This document shows, piece by piece, positions 1-8,092 of a DNA stretch of 64,000 bases (positions within the stretch are counted from its first letter, which is position 1; every line of letters starts with the position of its first letter). Origin of the DNA: JASHPR01 sp963815375 (GTDB taxonomy: Bacteria; Actinomycetota; Actinomycetes; Streptosporangiales; Streptosporangiaceae); NCBI GenBank assembly GCA_963815375.1, contig CAWFGX010000005.1, forward strand, positions 1,550,001-1,614,000, given 5' to 3'. The notes beneath the pieces were generated by a model. That model did no database searches and was not told the DNA's origin. It worked only from the letters and a program-made list of their open reading frames with translations. Position numbers and translations under genes: made by a program.

Positions 1-2
1 GC

Positions 3-1121
3 GCCACCCCAGAGCAGCGCAAGGCTGCGGCCCGGCTGGTCGGCCACCGGCTCGGGCGCGGAACCTCGCTCAGCGTCCCGCTGCCGGAGGTGGAGGCGGC
101 GCTGCGCCGGGCCGGGATCACGTCCGGGCTGCGCGGCGCGGTCGAGACCCTGGCGGGACGCCCAGTCCGGAACCCCCAGGCAGAGCGGGCCGCCGAGATC
201 GAGCGCTTCCATGGGGCGCTGGACGCAGCGCGGCGCAGCCACCTGAGAGGGGCGGAGTGGCACGCTACCTGGCTGGACGAGATCACCAAGGACTCCAGCC
301 TTATCCGGATGGTGCGGCAGGGGCAAGGACACCTGCTCGCCGAGGCGACAGCGGTGCTTGAGCGCCTGCCGGACGGCGCCAGCGAGTCGGCGGTGCTGCT
401 CCCCGCGCTGGCCGAGGCGGTCACAGGCGATGCCGGGGCGCTGAACGCTACGCCGCTTGCGACCCTGGTGCTCCGGGCGCTGGCGCTGCGGGAGGGAGTG
501 CCGATGCCGGCTGGCCGCCAGGCGGAGCGCGCCCTGTGGACGGCGGCTGGCGTCGTCACCGACGACCTGAGCAGCCAGGTTCTGGTGCTCAACGTGCGGG
601 CTGGCGGTGAGCGGCTCGGGAGCTGGCTGACCGAGGCCGCCGAGGCCGGAGAGCCGTTCCGGGTCACCCTGCATCAGCTGTCAGTCATGTCGATCCTGCC
701 ACTGGCCATCGACCTGTATGTGTGCCAGAACGCCGCCGTGGTGCAGGCAGCAGCCAGTCAGCTGGGCGCAGCAAGCGCGCCGCTGGTCTGCACCGAGGGC
801 GAGCCGTCGGTGGCCTGCCGCCGGCTGCTGCAGACCGCCATCGCGACCGGAACCCGGATCCACTGGCACAGCGACGTGGACTGGGCCGGGCTGCGGCAGA
901 CCACGGCGGCGATCTCACGCCTGGGCGCCACGCCCTGGGTTATGAGCGCGGGTGACTATGAGGCGGCTGCGGGCACGTGCTCCGAGCCGCTGCGTGGCCC
1001 GGCTGCAGAGAGCCCGTGGGACCCGCGGCTGGCCGAGCTGATGCACGCCCACGGCCGGGCGGTCACCGAGGACCGGCAGCTCCCCTCGCTGCTCGCAGGC
1101 TTGGCCGGCCGCTTAGCCTGA
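3..1121 (+). CDS. TIGR02679 / JetD-like protein (DUF3323 + DUF2399), 5' end outside window
   Basis: Probable nuclease-type subunit of a four-gene Wadjet-like anti-plasmid operon. The frame is open to the left edge, and the residues before the GTG at 90 (TPEQRKAAARLVGHRLGRG) look like normal family N-terminal sequence, so the true start lies outside the window. The C-terminal third carries the DUF2399 pattern: VYVC-like segment (LYVCQNAAVVQAAA), PLVCTEGEPSVA, IHWHSDVDWAGL, GATPWVMSAGDY and SPWDPRLAELMHAHG. DUF2399 is related to the Toprim nuclease fold; the acidic residues in TEGEPS and DVDW are the likely metal ligands. In other genomes TIGR02679 follows TIGR02677, TIGR02678 and a large SMC-like TIGR02680 ATPase, so these would be expected just to the left. 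The gene ends the operon: the next gene is convergent. Confidence 0.8.
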   Translation, partial: ATPEQRKAAARLVGHRLGRGTSLSVPLPEVEAALRRAGITSGLRGAVETLAGRPVRNPQAERAAEIERFHGALDAARRSHLRGAEWHATWLDEITKDSSLIRMVRQGQGHLLAEATAVLERLPDGASESAVLLPALAEAVTGDAGALNATPLATLVLRALALREGVPMPAGRQAERALWTAAGVVTDDLSSQVLVLNVRAGGERLGSWLTEAAEAGEPFRVTLHQLSVMSILPLAIDLYVCQNAAVVQAAASQLGAASAPLVCTEGEPSVACRRLLQTAIATGTRIHWHSDVDWAGLRQTTAAISRLGATPWVMSAGDYEAAAGTCSEPLRGPAAESPWDPRLAELMHAHGRAVTEDRQLPSLLAGLAGRLA

Positions 1122-1150
1122 GCCGCTTCCTGGCCGGCCCCGGTGTGCGT

Positions 1151-2059
1151 TCAGGCATTCAGGGCTTTCAGCAGCGCGCGGGTGCGCAGCTGGTCCTCGC
1201 CTCGGGAGTACTCTGCCGCGATCAAGTCGGTCACGCCAGCCTGCGCTAGCGCCTCGACCTGGGCCGCGACCGACGCCTCGTCCCCGGCCAGCACGACGTC
1301 CCCGGGCCCAGCGGCGCCTTCCCGGTCGAGCATCGCCCGGTAGGACGGAAGCTGGCCGTAGATGGCGAAGGCCCGGTTCGCCCGGGCGCGGGCAGCGTCC
1401 GGGTCACTGGTGACGCAGACCGGCAGCATGCACGCGACCCGCGGAGCGGGCCGCCCGGCCTCGGCTGCGGCCTTCGTGATCGCCGGCACTATGTGATCGC
1501 GGACGGTGAGCGGCCCGGTCATCCACAGAATCGTCCCGTCGGTCCGCTGCCCGGCCAGGCTCAGCATCTGCGGCGCGAGCGCCGCCAGCAGCACCGGCAC
1601 CCGGCCCGGCCGCGGGGTCGTCAGCGTGATCCCGGCGCGGAGGGTATCGCCGTCAAAGGCCGCGGCCTGGCCATCGAGCAGCGGCAGCAGCACCGACAGG
1701 TACTCGCGCATGTGCCGAGCTGGCCGGTCGAAGCTGTAGCCGTACATGTCCTCGATGACGATCTTGTGGGACAGGCCGATGCCGAGAGTCAGCCGCCCGC
1801 CGACGGCGGTGGCCGTCGTGAGCGCCTGCTGCGCCAGCACCGCCGGGTGGCGCGGGTAGGTCGGCACGACAGCCGTGCCGAGCTCGATTCCTGGCACCTG
1901 ACTGCCGGCGACCGCCAGCGCGGTGAGCGCGTCAAGCCCGAAGATGTTCGACATCCAAGCGGACGAGAACCCGTCGTCGGCCGCCTCGCGCAGCGCGTCG
2001 GCGAGCCGGCCGAGTGCCTCGGGCCCGGCCGGCTCGGTAAGCATCGTGCCGATGCGCAT
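1151..2059 (-). CDS. LLM-class F420-dependent oxidoreductase
   Basis: Luciferase-like monooxygenase family TIM-barrel protein of about 302 residues, expected to move hydride with coenzyme F420; the substrate is unknown. Visible family signatures are the N-terminal barrel strand MRIGTML, WMSNIFGLDALTALA, the PRHPAVLAQQALT segment, GRLTLGIGLSH and the GRTDGT-like stretch AGQRTDGTILW. It closely resembles the TIGR03564 subgroup. It lies 4 bp downstream of a second F420-dependent enzyme on the same strand, so the two are very probably co-transcribed and may act in one redox step. No regulator is attached. Confidence 0.85.
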   Translation of the reverse strand: MRIGTMLTEPAGPEALGRLADALREAADDGFSSAWMSNIFGLDALTALAVAGSQVPGIELGTAVVPTYPRHPAVLAQQALTTATAVGGRLTLGIGLSHKIVIEDMYGYSFDRPARHMREYLSVLLPLLDGQAAAFDGDTLRAGITLTTPRPGRVPVLLAALAPQMLSLAGQRTDGTILWMTGPLTVRDHIVPAITKAAAEAGRPAPRVACMLPVCVTSDPDAARARANRAFAIYGQLPSYRAMLDREGAAGPGDVVLAGDEASVAAQVEALAQAGVTDLIAAEYSRGEDQLRTRALLKALNA

Positions 2060-2063
2060 CGCG

Positions 2064-2459
2064 TCAGCCGCGCATGTCGATCGCGTTGATGCGGGTCGGC
2101 CGGATCGTGACCTTGACCCGCTTATCGCCTGGCAGGTCGCGAGAACGCAGGTCCGCGTTGTACTTCGCGCTCACCTTGTCCGCGTACTCGTAGTCGTCAT
2201 CCGGGGTAACCTCGGCGTCCCCCCGCAGCTCCAGGTACTTGGCGGCCGACGCCAGGTCGAGGAGGAACAGGTTGACCGCCGGGTTCTCTGTGAGGTTCTT
2301 GGTCTTCTGCCGGGAAGTGTTGAGCGAGAGGCCGACGGTGTCGCCCTCAGCGAGGAACCAGACCTCCGACAGCTGCGGGCGGCCGTCCTTGCCGATCGTG
2401 GCCAGCGTGGCGAACTGGCCGTCGAGCAGGTCGCGGTGGGACGCGGGAATCTCGGGCAT
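2064..2459 (-). CDS. PPOX-class F420-dependent oxidoreductase (split-barrel)
   Basis: Small split-beta-barrel flavin/F420 reductase of about 131 residues. The N-terminal FATLATIGKDGRPQLSEVWF and the later NPAVNLFLLD and YLELRGDAEV segments are typical of TIGR03618-like PPOX proteins, which usually bind F420 as dimers. I chose the ATG at 2459 because a TGAGGAGAG ribosome-binding site sits directly before it; an in-frame start 24 bp further upstream lacks one. It is the first gene of a two-gene unit with the LLM-class oxidoreductase 4 bp downstream. The substrate cannot be inferred. Confidence 0.85.
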   Translation of the reverse strand: MPEIPASHRDLLDGQFATLATIGKDGRPQLSEVWFLAEGDTVGLSLNTSRQKTKNLTENPAVNLFLLDLASAAKYLELRGDAEVTPDDDYEYADKVSAKYNADLRSRDLPGDKRVKVTIRPTRINAIDMRG

Positions 2460-2576
2460 GACTCTCCTCAGGTGACGGTGCAAGCCGGTGGCGGCCGAAG
2501 GCCATGCCCGGCCGAAGCGTGCCGGGCATGGCCAAAAACTTAGTGCAGCCTGCTGAAGAGGCCCAGACCCCCAGTG

Positions 2577-3317
2577 CTACTCCTGCACCGTCCTCGCCGG
2601 GCGGCGCCGCTCGCCGTTCCGCTCGGCCTCGGCCGGCGTCCCGTCCTCCGGAGCGGCCGGGGCCGTGTCTGGCGGCGGAGCGTGGGCCGTCTCGTCCGCC
2701 GTGACGGGAGCGACTGCGTCTGGGGACGTGTCCTCCGCTGTGATGGGCGCCGCGTCCTCCGGCGGAACCGGAACCCCGGTCTCGGGAACCTCTCCGAGCA
2801 GCTCCTGGAACAGAGCGCGGTAATGGATGAGCGCCTGCCGCAAGTCCTCCGTCGATGCGGTTCCTGCCACGGCCTGCTTGCTGATAGCGGAAGCCGCGCG
2901 GTAATGATCCAGAACGGCGGCGTGGTCGACCGAGAGGTCCGCCAGCATCTGGCTGTCTTGCTCCGTCGGATACCCGCGCTCGTTCATGACAGTCATGACC
3001 AGCCGCTGAGCGTCAGCGACTGCCCGCTGCGGCGAGTCCACGAACCATTCCTGCACCCCGACCCACTCCTCCGCGTAGCGGGCTCGTGCGGCTGGTTCGA
3101 GGGGCCTGATGTCGAGATCGCGCACATGCCGCTGCCGTGCGGTGAGCTCGGCCTCAGCCTTCCGCCTGCTGTGATACTCCTCCACGAGCCGGTCATATTC
3201 AGGGCCGAAACGCCTGCGCAGCTGCTGCTGCCGAATGCCATAAACGGCGGCGGCGCCCGCAATCCCGACGATGATCACGGCGATAACGATGATGGCGATG
3301 ATGGCTCCGCCCGACAT
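2577..3317 (-). CDS. membrane-anchored protein of unknown function
   Basis: A 246-residue protein with one N-terminal membrane helix (about residues 5-27, rich in Ile/Val/Ala). A charged helical region follows (residues 30-160, with QQQLRRRFGPEYDRLVEEY and RQRHVRDLDIRPLEP), then a Pro/Ala/Glu/Thr-rich tail (about 175-246) that is probably disordered. The middle section resembles a conserved actinobacterial domain often annotated only as hypothetical or secreted protein. It stands alone between the F420 pair and a two-component system on the same strand. No enzymatic motif is visible, and I do not recognise a function. Confidence 0.7.
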   Translation of the reverse strand: MSGGAIIAIIVIAVIIVGIAGAAAVYGIRQQQLRRRFGPEYDRLVEEYHSRRKAEAELTARQRHVRDLDIRPLEPAARARYAEEWVGVQEWFVDSPQRAVADAQRLVMTVMNERGYPTEQDSQMLADLSVDHAAVLDHYRAASAISKQAVAGTASTEDLRQALIHYRALFQELLGEVPETGVPVPPEDAAPITAEDTSPDAVAPVTADETAHAPPPDTAPAAPEDGTPAEAERNGERRRPARTVQE

Positions 3318-3417
3318 GTTGCCTCCGGATTGTGATGTCTAGAGTTCGCCTGCCTCTGCCCGCGTCATCAGATCCGAAACGGCAGCAACGCCTGCCGGCC
3401 CATTGACCGGTGAGAAC

Positions 3418-4107
3418 TCAGGACGCCCTTCCTGAGCGGGGAACGACAAGTCCTGACTCGTAGGCCGCGACGACCGCCTGTGTCCGGTCCCGCAGCCCCA
3501 GCTTGGTCAGCACCCGGCTGACGTGCGTCTTCACGGTCTCCTCGGTGACCACGAGCCGCTTTGCGATCTCCGGGTTGGACAGGCCCTCGGCGACCAGCCG
3601 CAGCACCTGCGTCTCCCGTGCGGTCAGCGTGTCAAGCTCGGGCGCTGGCCGGTCTTCCTCACGTGGCCGCAGCCGCGCGAACTCGCTGATCAGCCGGCGG
3701 GTGACCGCGGGCGCGAGCAGTGCGTCGCCGGCCGCCACCACCCGGACCGCGTCGAACAGCCGCTCGGCGGTGACGTCCTTGAGCAGAAAGCCACTGGCGC
3801 CAGCGCACAGCGCGTCGTAGACGTACTGGTCCAGGTCGAAGGTGGTGAGAATAAGGATGCGTGGTCCGACGTCCGGCGTCCCGGCCAGCAGCCGGGTGGC
3901 CTCGATCCCGTCGGTGCCCGGCATCCGCACATCCATCAGGACGACGTCGGGGTTCAGCTCGCGGCTGATGCGGACAGCCTCGGCCCCGTCGGATGCCGTG
4001 CCGACCACGGTGAAGTCCGGCTGCGTTCCGAGCAGCGCCGCGAACCCGCTGCGGACCACCTGATGGTCATCGGCAACGACGATCTTGATGGGTGGCGGGG
4101 ACGTCAT
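3418..4107 (-). CDS. NarL/LuxR-family response regulator
   Basis: Response regulator of 229 residues with an N-terminal receiver and a C-terminal LuxR helix-turn-helix. The receiver has the acidic pair in VVADDHQVV, the phospho-acceptor Asp in VLMDVRMPG (about residue 58) and the conserved Lys in FLLKDV. The DNA-binding part contains LTARETQVLRLVAEGLSNPE followed by a TVKTHVSRVLTKLGLRDR recognition region. The start overlaps the stop of the upstream histidine kinase gene by 4 bp, so the two are translationally coupled. The pair is divergent from an ABC exporter operon that begins at 5481, which is the likely target. Confidence 0.93.
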   Translation of the reverse strand: MTSPPPIKIVVADDHQVVRSGFAALLGTQPDFTVVGTASDGAEAVRISRELNPDVVLMDVRMPGTDGIEATRLLAGTPDVGPRILILTTFDLDQYVYDALCAGASGFLLKDVTAERLFDAVRVVAAGDALLAPAVTRRLISEFARLRPREEDRPAPELDTLTARETQVLRLVAEGLSNPEIAKRLVVTEETVKTHVSRVLTKLGLRDRTQAVVAAYESGLVVPRSGRAS

Positions 4108-5312
4108 GCGGCTTCCTCGGCTGCGGTGGGGAGCGTGGCCTCAACAACGAAACCGCCGCCGCCGGCGGCGGCGCCGGCGCGCAATGACCCGCCGACGGCT
4201 GCCGCGCGCTCGCGCATGCCGAGCAGACCGTGGCCGCCGGCGAGTGCCTCAGGCGGGGGACCTGGCCCGTTGTCGCGGATTCGCAGCCGCAGCGCGTCGG
4301 GAGTGTAGGTCAGCTGCACGTCGACGGCAGCGCCGTCGGCATGGCGGCGGGCATTGGTGAGCGCCTCCTGGACGATGCGGTAGGCGGCGAGCTCGACGCC
4401 GGGGTCGAGCGTGGTCATGGGGCCGCGGACGATGAGGCGGATGCCCGACCCCGACGCATCCCGCGCCTCATCGAGGAGTTCGTTCAGCTGCGCCAGGCCC
4501 GGCTGAGGCCGCCGCTGCCCAACGTCGGTGCGGGTGTCCTCGCGCAGCACGCCGAGCAGCCGCCGCATCTCGGTCAGCGCGGCGCGCGCGGTGTCGCCGA
4601 TCGCTGACAGCCGCTGCGCTCCGGCCACTGGCATACCCGGCGTGGTCAGCCGGGCCGTTTCTGCCTGCACAGCGATCATGGAAATGTGGTGGGCCACGAC
4701 GTCGTGCAGCTCGCGGGAGACCCGGGCGCGCTCGCCGCGGACTGTGTGCTCGAGCAGCGAGCCGGCGATGAACTGCCGGGCAGCAGTGTGCTCGGCAGCC
4801 TCTGCGCGGGCGCGCAGCGACGCGCCGGCCCATGCCGCTGCCGGGCACAGCGAGGCCAGCAGCACGGCCGGGACCATGGCTGGCGATCCGTTCATCGACA
4901 CGACCAGCAAGGCGAGCACCAAGACGAAGAACGGCAGGGCCAGGCCCGCCGCCAGAAGCTGCCGGCCTTGTCGGCCCAGCCGGTACAGGATCACAAGCTG
5001 CGCAAGCATTCCGGCCACGGTCAGCGCGCGGAATCCCAGGAGCGACAGCAGGCACGCTGGGCAGGCCGCCAGGCCAGCCGCAGCCGGGTACCGTTCCAGC
5101 AGCCAGGCTGGCAGCACCGTACACAGCGTGAGCAGCACGAAACCGAACTCGAACGCGGAGTCGGTCCCGTTGCTGCTGGCCGGCCATATGAGCGCCTGGG
5201 CGACCGCGGCGACTGTGAGCAGCCCCCCGGCTACTGAGGGTGCGTGAGGCGCCGCCGCCAGCCGCCGGAGCGTGCCGGCCTGCCGGCCGTGCTGGTCATC
5301 GCCTGGACCCAC
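4104..5312 (-). CDS. sensor histidine kinase (HisKA_3 / NarX-type)
   Basis: Membrane sensor kinase of about 402 residues, partner of the downstream response regulator. Several hydrophobic segments (roughly residues 25-165) form the membrane domain. A cytoplasmic dimerisation segment with the phospho-acceptor His in VSRELHDVVAHHISMIAVQA follows, then an ATPase domain with a VQEALTNARRHA N-box and a DNGPGPPP / GHGLLGMRERA G-box. The GTG at 5312 is the longest start but has only a weak ribosome-binding site; a start somewhat downstream, nearer the first membrane helix, is possible. No extracellular sensing domain is seen, so the signal is probably membrane-associated. Confidence 0.9.
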   Translation of the reverse strand: MGPGDDQHGRQAGTLRRLAAAPHAPSVAGGLLTVAAVAQALIWPASSNGTDSAFEFGFVLLTLCTVLPAWLLERYPAAAGLAACPACLLSLLGFRALTVAGMLAQLVILYRLGRQGRQLLAAGLALPFFVLVLALLVVSMNGSPAMVPAVLLASLCPAAAWAGASLRARAEAAEHTAARQFIAGSLLEHTVRGERARVSRELHDVVAHHISMIAVQAETARLTTPGMPVAGAQRLSAIGDTARAALTEMRRLLGVLREDTRTDVGQRRPQPGLAQLNELLDEARDASGSGIRLIVRGPMTTLDPGVELAAYRIVQEALTNARRHADGAAVDVQLTYTPDALRLRIRDNGPGPPPEALAGGHGLLGMRERAAAVGGSLRAGAAAGGGGFVVEATLPTAAEEAA

Positions 5313-5343
5313 CCTGTCATTGTCGTCGCTGGCTGGTGTGTAT

Positions 5344-5473
5344 GCGTCCCTCTCAGGCGGTCATCGTGGCGTCCCTCGTGCGGGGGATGCGCCGCGACCA
5401 GGGTCCCTCGTGGCAGGGGTCTTGAAGACGGCTCCGTGGCGTGACGACCCGGCAGGCCCTGCCTTCCTAACCT
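5344..5473 (+). promoter_or_regulatory. candidate promoter and direct repeats upstream of ABC exporter
   Basis: GCGTCCCTC occurs at 5344-5352 and 5369-5377, with a related GGTCCCTCGTG at 5402-5412. The region also holds a TAACCT -10-like hexamer at 5468-5473, ending 7 bp before the GTG start at 5481. That spacing, and the lack of a ribosome-binding site, fit a leaderless transcript. The repeats could bind the adjacent NarL-type regulator; this is inference from position only. Confidence 0.4.
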
Positions 5474-5480
5474 GTCGGAC

Positions 5481-6458
5481 GTGGAAGCAACCATCGAAGT
5501 CACCAATCTGCGCAAGCGCTTCGGCGCGACCGTGGCGCTGGACGGGATGACATTCACCGTCACGCCAGGGGAAGTAACCGGATTCGTCGGCCCGAACGGT
5601 GCAGGGAAGTCCACCACAATGCGGGTGATCCTCGGCCTGGACGCGCCCGACTCAGGCAGTGCCCTGATCGGCGGGCAGCGATACCAGAGCCTCCGGCACC
5701 CGCTGAGCCACGTCGGCTCGCTGCTGGACGCCTCCGCGCTGCAGCCCAGCCGCAGTGCCCGCAACCACCTGCTATGGCTGGCTCATTCCCAGGGCCTGAA
5801 GACCCGCCGGGTCAAGGAAGTGATTGAGCAGGCCGGCCTGGACACGGCAGCCCGGCGCAGCGCCGGCGGTTTCTCGCTGGGCATGCGGCAGCGGCTGGGC
5901 ATAGCGGCGGCGTTGCTGGGTGACCCGCCGGTGCTCATGTTCGACGAGCCGTTCAACGGCATGGACCCCGAGGGCATCGTGTGGATGCGCGGGTTCCTGC
6001 GGTCGCTCGCCAACGAGGGCCGGGCGGTCCTGGTCTCCAGCCACCTGATGAGCGAGCTGGAGGGGTCCGCCGACCATCTGGTCGTGGTCGGCCGGGGCAG
6101 GGTCATCGCCGACACGACCGTGGCCGAGCTGATCGCCTCAGCGTCCGGCGACCGGGTCACTCTGCGCACCACCGCGCGGCCGGAGGCAACCGCGGCGCTG
6201 ACCGGCGCCGGCGCCACCGTGGCCGTCACCGAGCGCGACACGCTCACCGTGTCCGGGCTTCCGACCGAGCGCATCGTGGCCCTGCTCAGCGGCCAGGGGG
6301 TGCCGTTCTCGGAGATCTCCGCGCACCGGGCCACTCTCGAAGAGGCCTACATGGAACTCACCCGGGACGTGGTCGAGTTCCGGGCGGCAGCACCCGGCGC
6401 CGCACCCACGGCCCTGCCGTCTGGGGAGCGGTCTGATACCGAGGAGACCGTCCGATGA
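5481..6458 (+). CDS. ABC transporter ATP-binding protein
   Basis: ATPase of an ABC-2-type exporter, 325 residues. Visible motifs are Walker A GPNGAGKST (about residue 40), a signature-like GFSLGMRQRLGIAAALL in place of strict LSGGQ (common in bacitracin/lantibiotic-type exporters), Walker B VLMFDEPFNGMDP and the switch His in VLVSSHLMSE. The last 100 residues form the accessory C-terminal domain found in CcmA/NatA-like subunits. The GTG start lacks a ribosome-binding site but has a well-placed -10 element, suggesting leaderless expression. It overlaps the first permease by 4 bp. It is probably controlled by the divergent two-component system and may export a drug, peptide or lipid. Confidence 0.92.
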   Translation: MEATIEVTNLRKRFGATVALDGMTFTVTPGEVTGFVGPNGAGKSTTMRVILGLDAPDSGSALIGGQRYQSLRHPLSHVGSLLDASALQPSRSARNHLLWLAHSQGLKTRRVKEVIEQAGLDTAARRSAGGFSLGMRQRLGIAAALLGDPPVLMFDEPFNGMDPEGIVWMRGFLRSLANEGRAVLVSSHLMSELEGSADHLVVVGRGRVIADTTVAELIASASGDRVTLRTTARPEATAALTGAGATVAVTERDTLTVSGLPTERIVALLSGQGVPFSEISAHRATLEEAYMELTRDVVEFRAAAPGAAPTALPSGERSDTEETVR

Positions 6459-8092
6459 GCACCGGAACGATCACGCCCTACCAGTCCTCGCAGCAGCCGG
6501 GGCGCGACGACTTCAGGCACCTGCTGCTGTCCGAGTGGACCAAGTTCCGCAGCGTGCGCGGCTGGGTGATCGCCATGATCGGCGCGGTGGTGCTGACCGC
6601 CCTGGCCGTAGTGGCCCTGGCGGGCACCGCTGGCGGGAAGGGGAACCCGGGGGCTGACCCGACGAACGTCACCGGCCCGGGCGGCGAGGCGGTTACCGAC
6701 AGCTTCTACTTCGTGCACCAGTCGCTGGACGGGAACGGCAGCATCACCGCCCGGGTCACCTCGCTCACTGGCTCCGTGCTGCCCGGGCAGGTGCCCCCCG
6801 GGGAGACGCCGCCGCGGGGTGCCCAGCCGTGGACTAAGGCCGGGGTCATCATCAAGGCCAGCACCAAGCCGGGGTCGGCCTACGCCGCTGTCATGGCCAC
6901 CCCTGGCCACGGCGTCCGCATGCAGTGGAACTACACCAACGACACCGCCGGGCTGCCAGGCGCGGTGTCCGCGGCGTCGCCGCGGTGGCTGCGGCTGACC
7001 CGTTCCGGCGACACGATCACCGGGTACGACTCCGCTGACGGCAGTCACTGGTCCGAAATCGGCACCGCCACGCTGGCCGGGCTGCCGTCTACCGCGCAGG
7101 CGGGCCTGTTCGTCGCCTCGCCGCAGTACGTTTCGGCCGCGCAGAGCTTCGCCAACAACGACTTCGCCCCGTTGAACACGCAGGCGGCTGGCGTATTCGA
7201 CCGCGTCAGCCTGTCCGGCGAGCAGCCCAGCGCCAGGTGGAGCGCGGGCTATGTCGGCGGCCTGTCCGTCTCGCAAGTCCCGCAAAGCCCCACCGGTCCT
7301 GGCTGCCCGCAGGAGCAGCAGGGCAGTATCTGTGTTGGGAAGCACCTTGAGTCAGCTGGCGGTCTGACCAGGTCCGGCGGCACGTTCAAAGTGCGAGATT
7401 ACGGCGGTGACATCGCGCCGTACGTGACCAACGTCGACCCGCTAGGGACGGTCCTCAAGGGCACCGTCATCGGGCTGATCGCGGTCATCGCTCTCGGCGC
7501 GCTGTTCATCACCGCCGAGTACCGGCGCGGGCTGATCCGCATTACGCTATCGGCCAGCCCACGCCGGGGCCGGGTGCTGGCAGCCAAGGCCATCGTGATC
7601 GGGGTGGTGACGTTTGTCGCCGCCCTGGTCGGGGCCGCCGTCGCGGTACCGATCGCCGAGCGCAAACTGAACTCTGGCGGGTGGGTGTCGTCGGTCTTCC
7701 CCGTCTGGTCGCTGACGAGCGCCCACGGGGTGCAGATTGTCGTGGGCACGGCCGGGCTGCTCGCGGTGGCCGCGATCCTGGCCCTGTCCGCCGGGGCGGT
7801 GCTGCGCCGCAGCGCCGGCGCCATCGCCGCCGTGGTCGTGCTCCTGATCGTCCCGGTCATCCTGTCCGTCATCCTGCCCCAGGGGCCCGCCGACTGGCTG
7901 CTCCGGCTGACCCCGGCCGCCGCGTTCGGGGTGCAGCAGGGGACACCGCAGTACTCGCAGGTCATGCGCGCCTGCATGCCGTACAACGGATGCTTCCCGC
8001 TGGCCCCCTGGACCGGCTTCGCGGTGTCCTGCGCCTGGGCTGCAGCCGCCCTCGGTCTGGCCGTCTACCTGCTCCGAAGGAGAGACGCGTGA
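6455..8092 (+). CDS. ABC-2 permease with large extracellular beta-rich insert
   Basis: Membrane subunit of 545 residues. The first helix (about 36-58) follows the ExxKFRS-like N-terminal SEWTKFRSVRGW. Residues about 60-330 are extracytoplasmic and are followed by helix 2 (about 333-352) and four or five more helices, with the EYRRGLIRITL permease motif. The insert (for example WTKAGVIIKAS, HGVRMQWNY, PRWLRLTRSGDTITGYDS) looks like a DUF1349 / concanavalin-like beta-sandwich of the type that binds sugars or other ligands. Normal ABC-2 permeases of this type are 250-300 residues, so the insert roughly doubles the protein. The start overlaps the ATPase stop (ATGA) and the end overlaps the next permease (GTGA). 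Confidence 0.88.
   Translation: MSTGTITPYQSSQQPGRDDFRHLLLSEWTKFRSVRGWVIAMIGAVVLTALAVVALAGTAGGKGNPGADPTNVTGPGGEAVTDSFYFVHQSLDGNGSITARVTSLTGSVLPGQVPPGETPPRGAQPWTKAGVIIKASTKPGSAYAAVMATPGHGVRMQWNYTNDTAGLPGAVSAASPRWLRLTRSGDTITGYDSADGSHWSEIGTATLAGLPSTAQAGLFVASPQYVSAAQSFANNDFAPLNTQAAGVFDRVSLSGEQPSARWSAGYVGGLSVSQVPQSPTGPGCPQEQQGSICVGKHLESAGGLTRSGGTFKVRDYGGDIAPYVTNVDPLGTVLKGTVIGLIAVIALGALFITAEYRRGLIRITLSASPRRGRVLAAKAIVIGVVTFVAALVGAAVAVPIAERKLNSGGWVSSVFPVWSLTSAHGVQIVVGTAGLLAVAAILALSAGAVLRRSAGAIAAVVVLLIVPVILSVILPQGPADWLLRLTPAAAFGVQQGTPQYSQVMRACMPYNGCFPLAPWTGFAVSCAWAAAALGLAVYLLRRRDA

Noticed and set aside
1493..2089. Plus-strand open frame opposite the F420 oxidoreductase
   Set aside because: Arg/Gly/Gln-rich antisense product without homology; the minus-strand LLM-class protein is clear.
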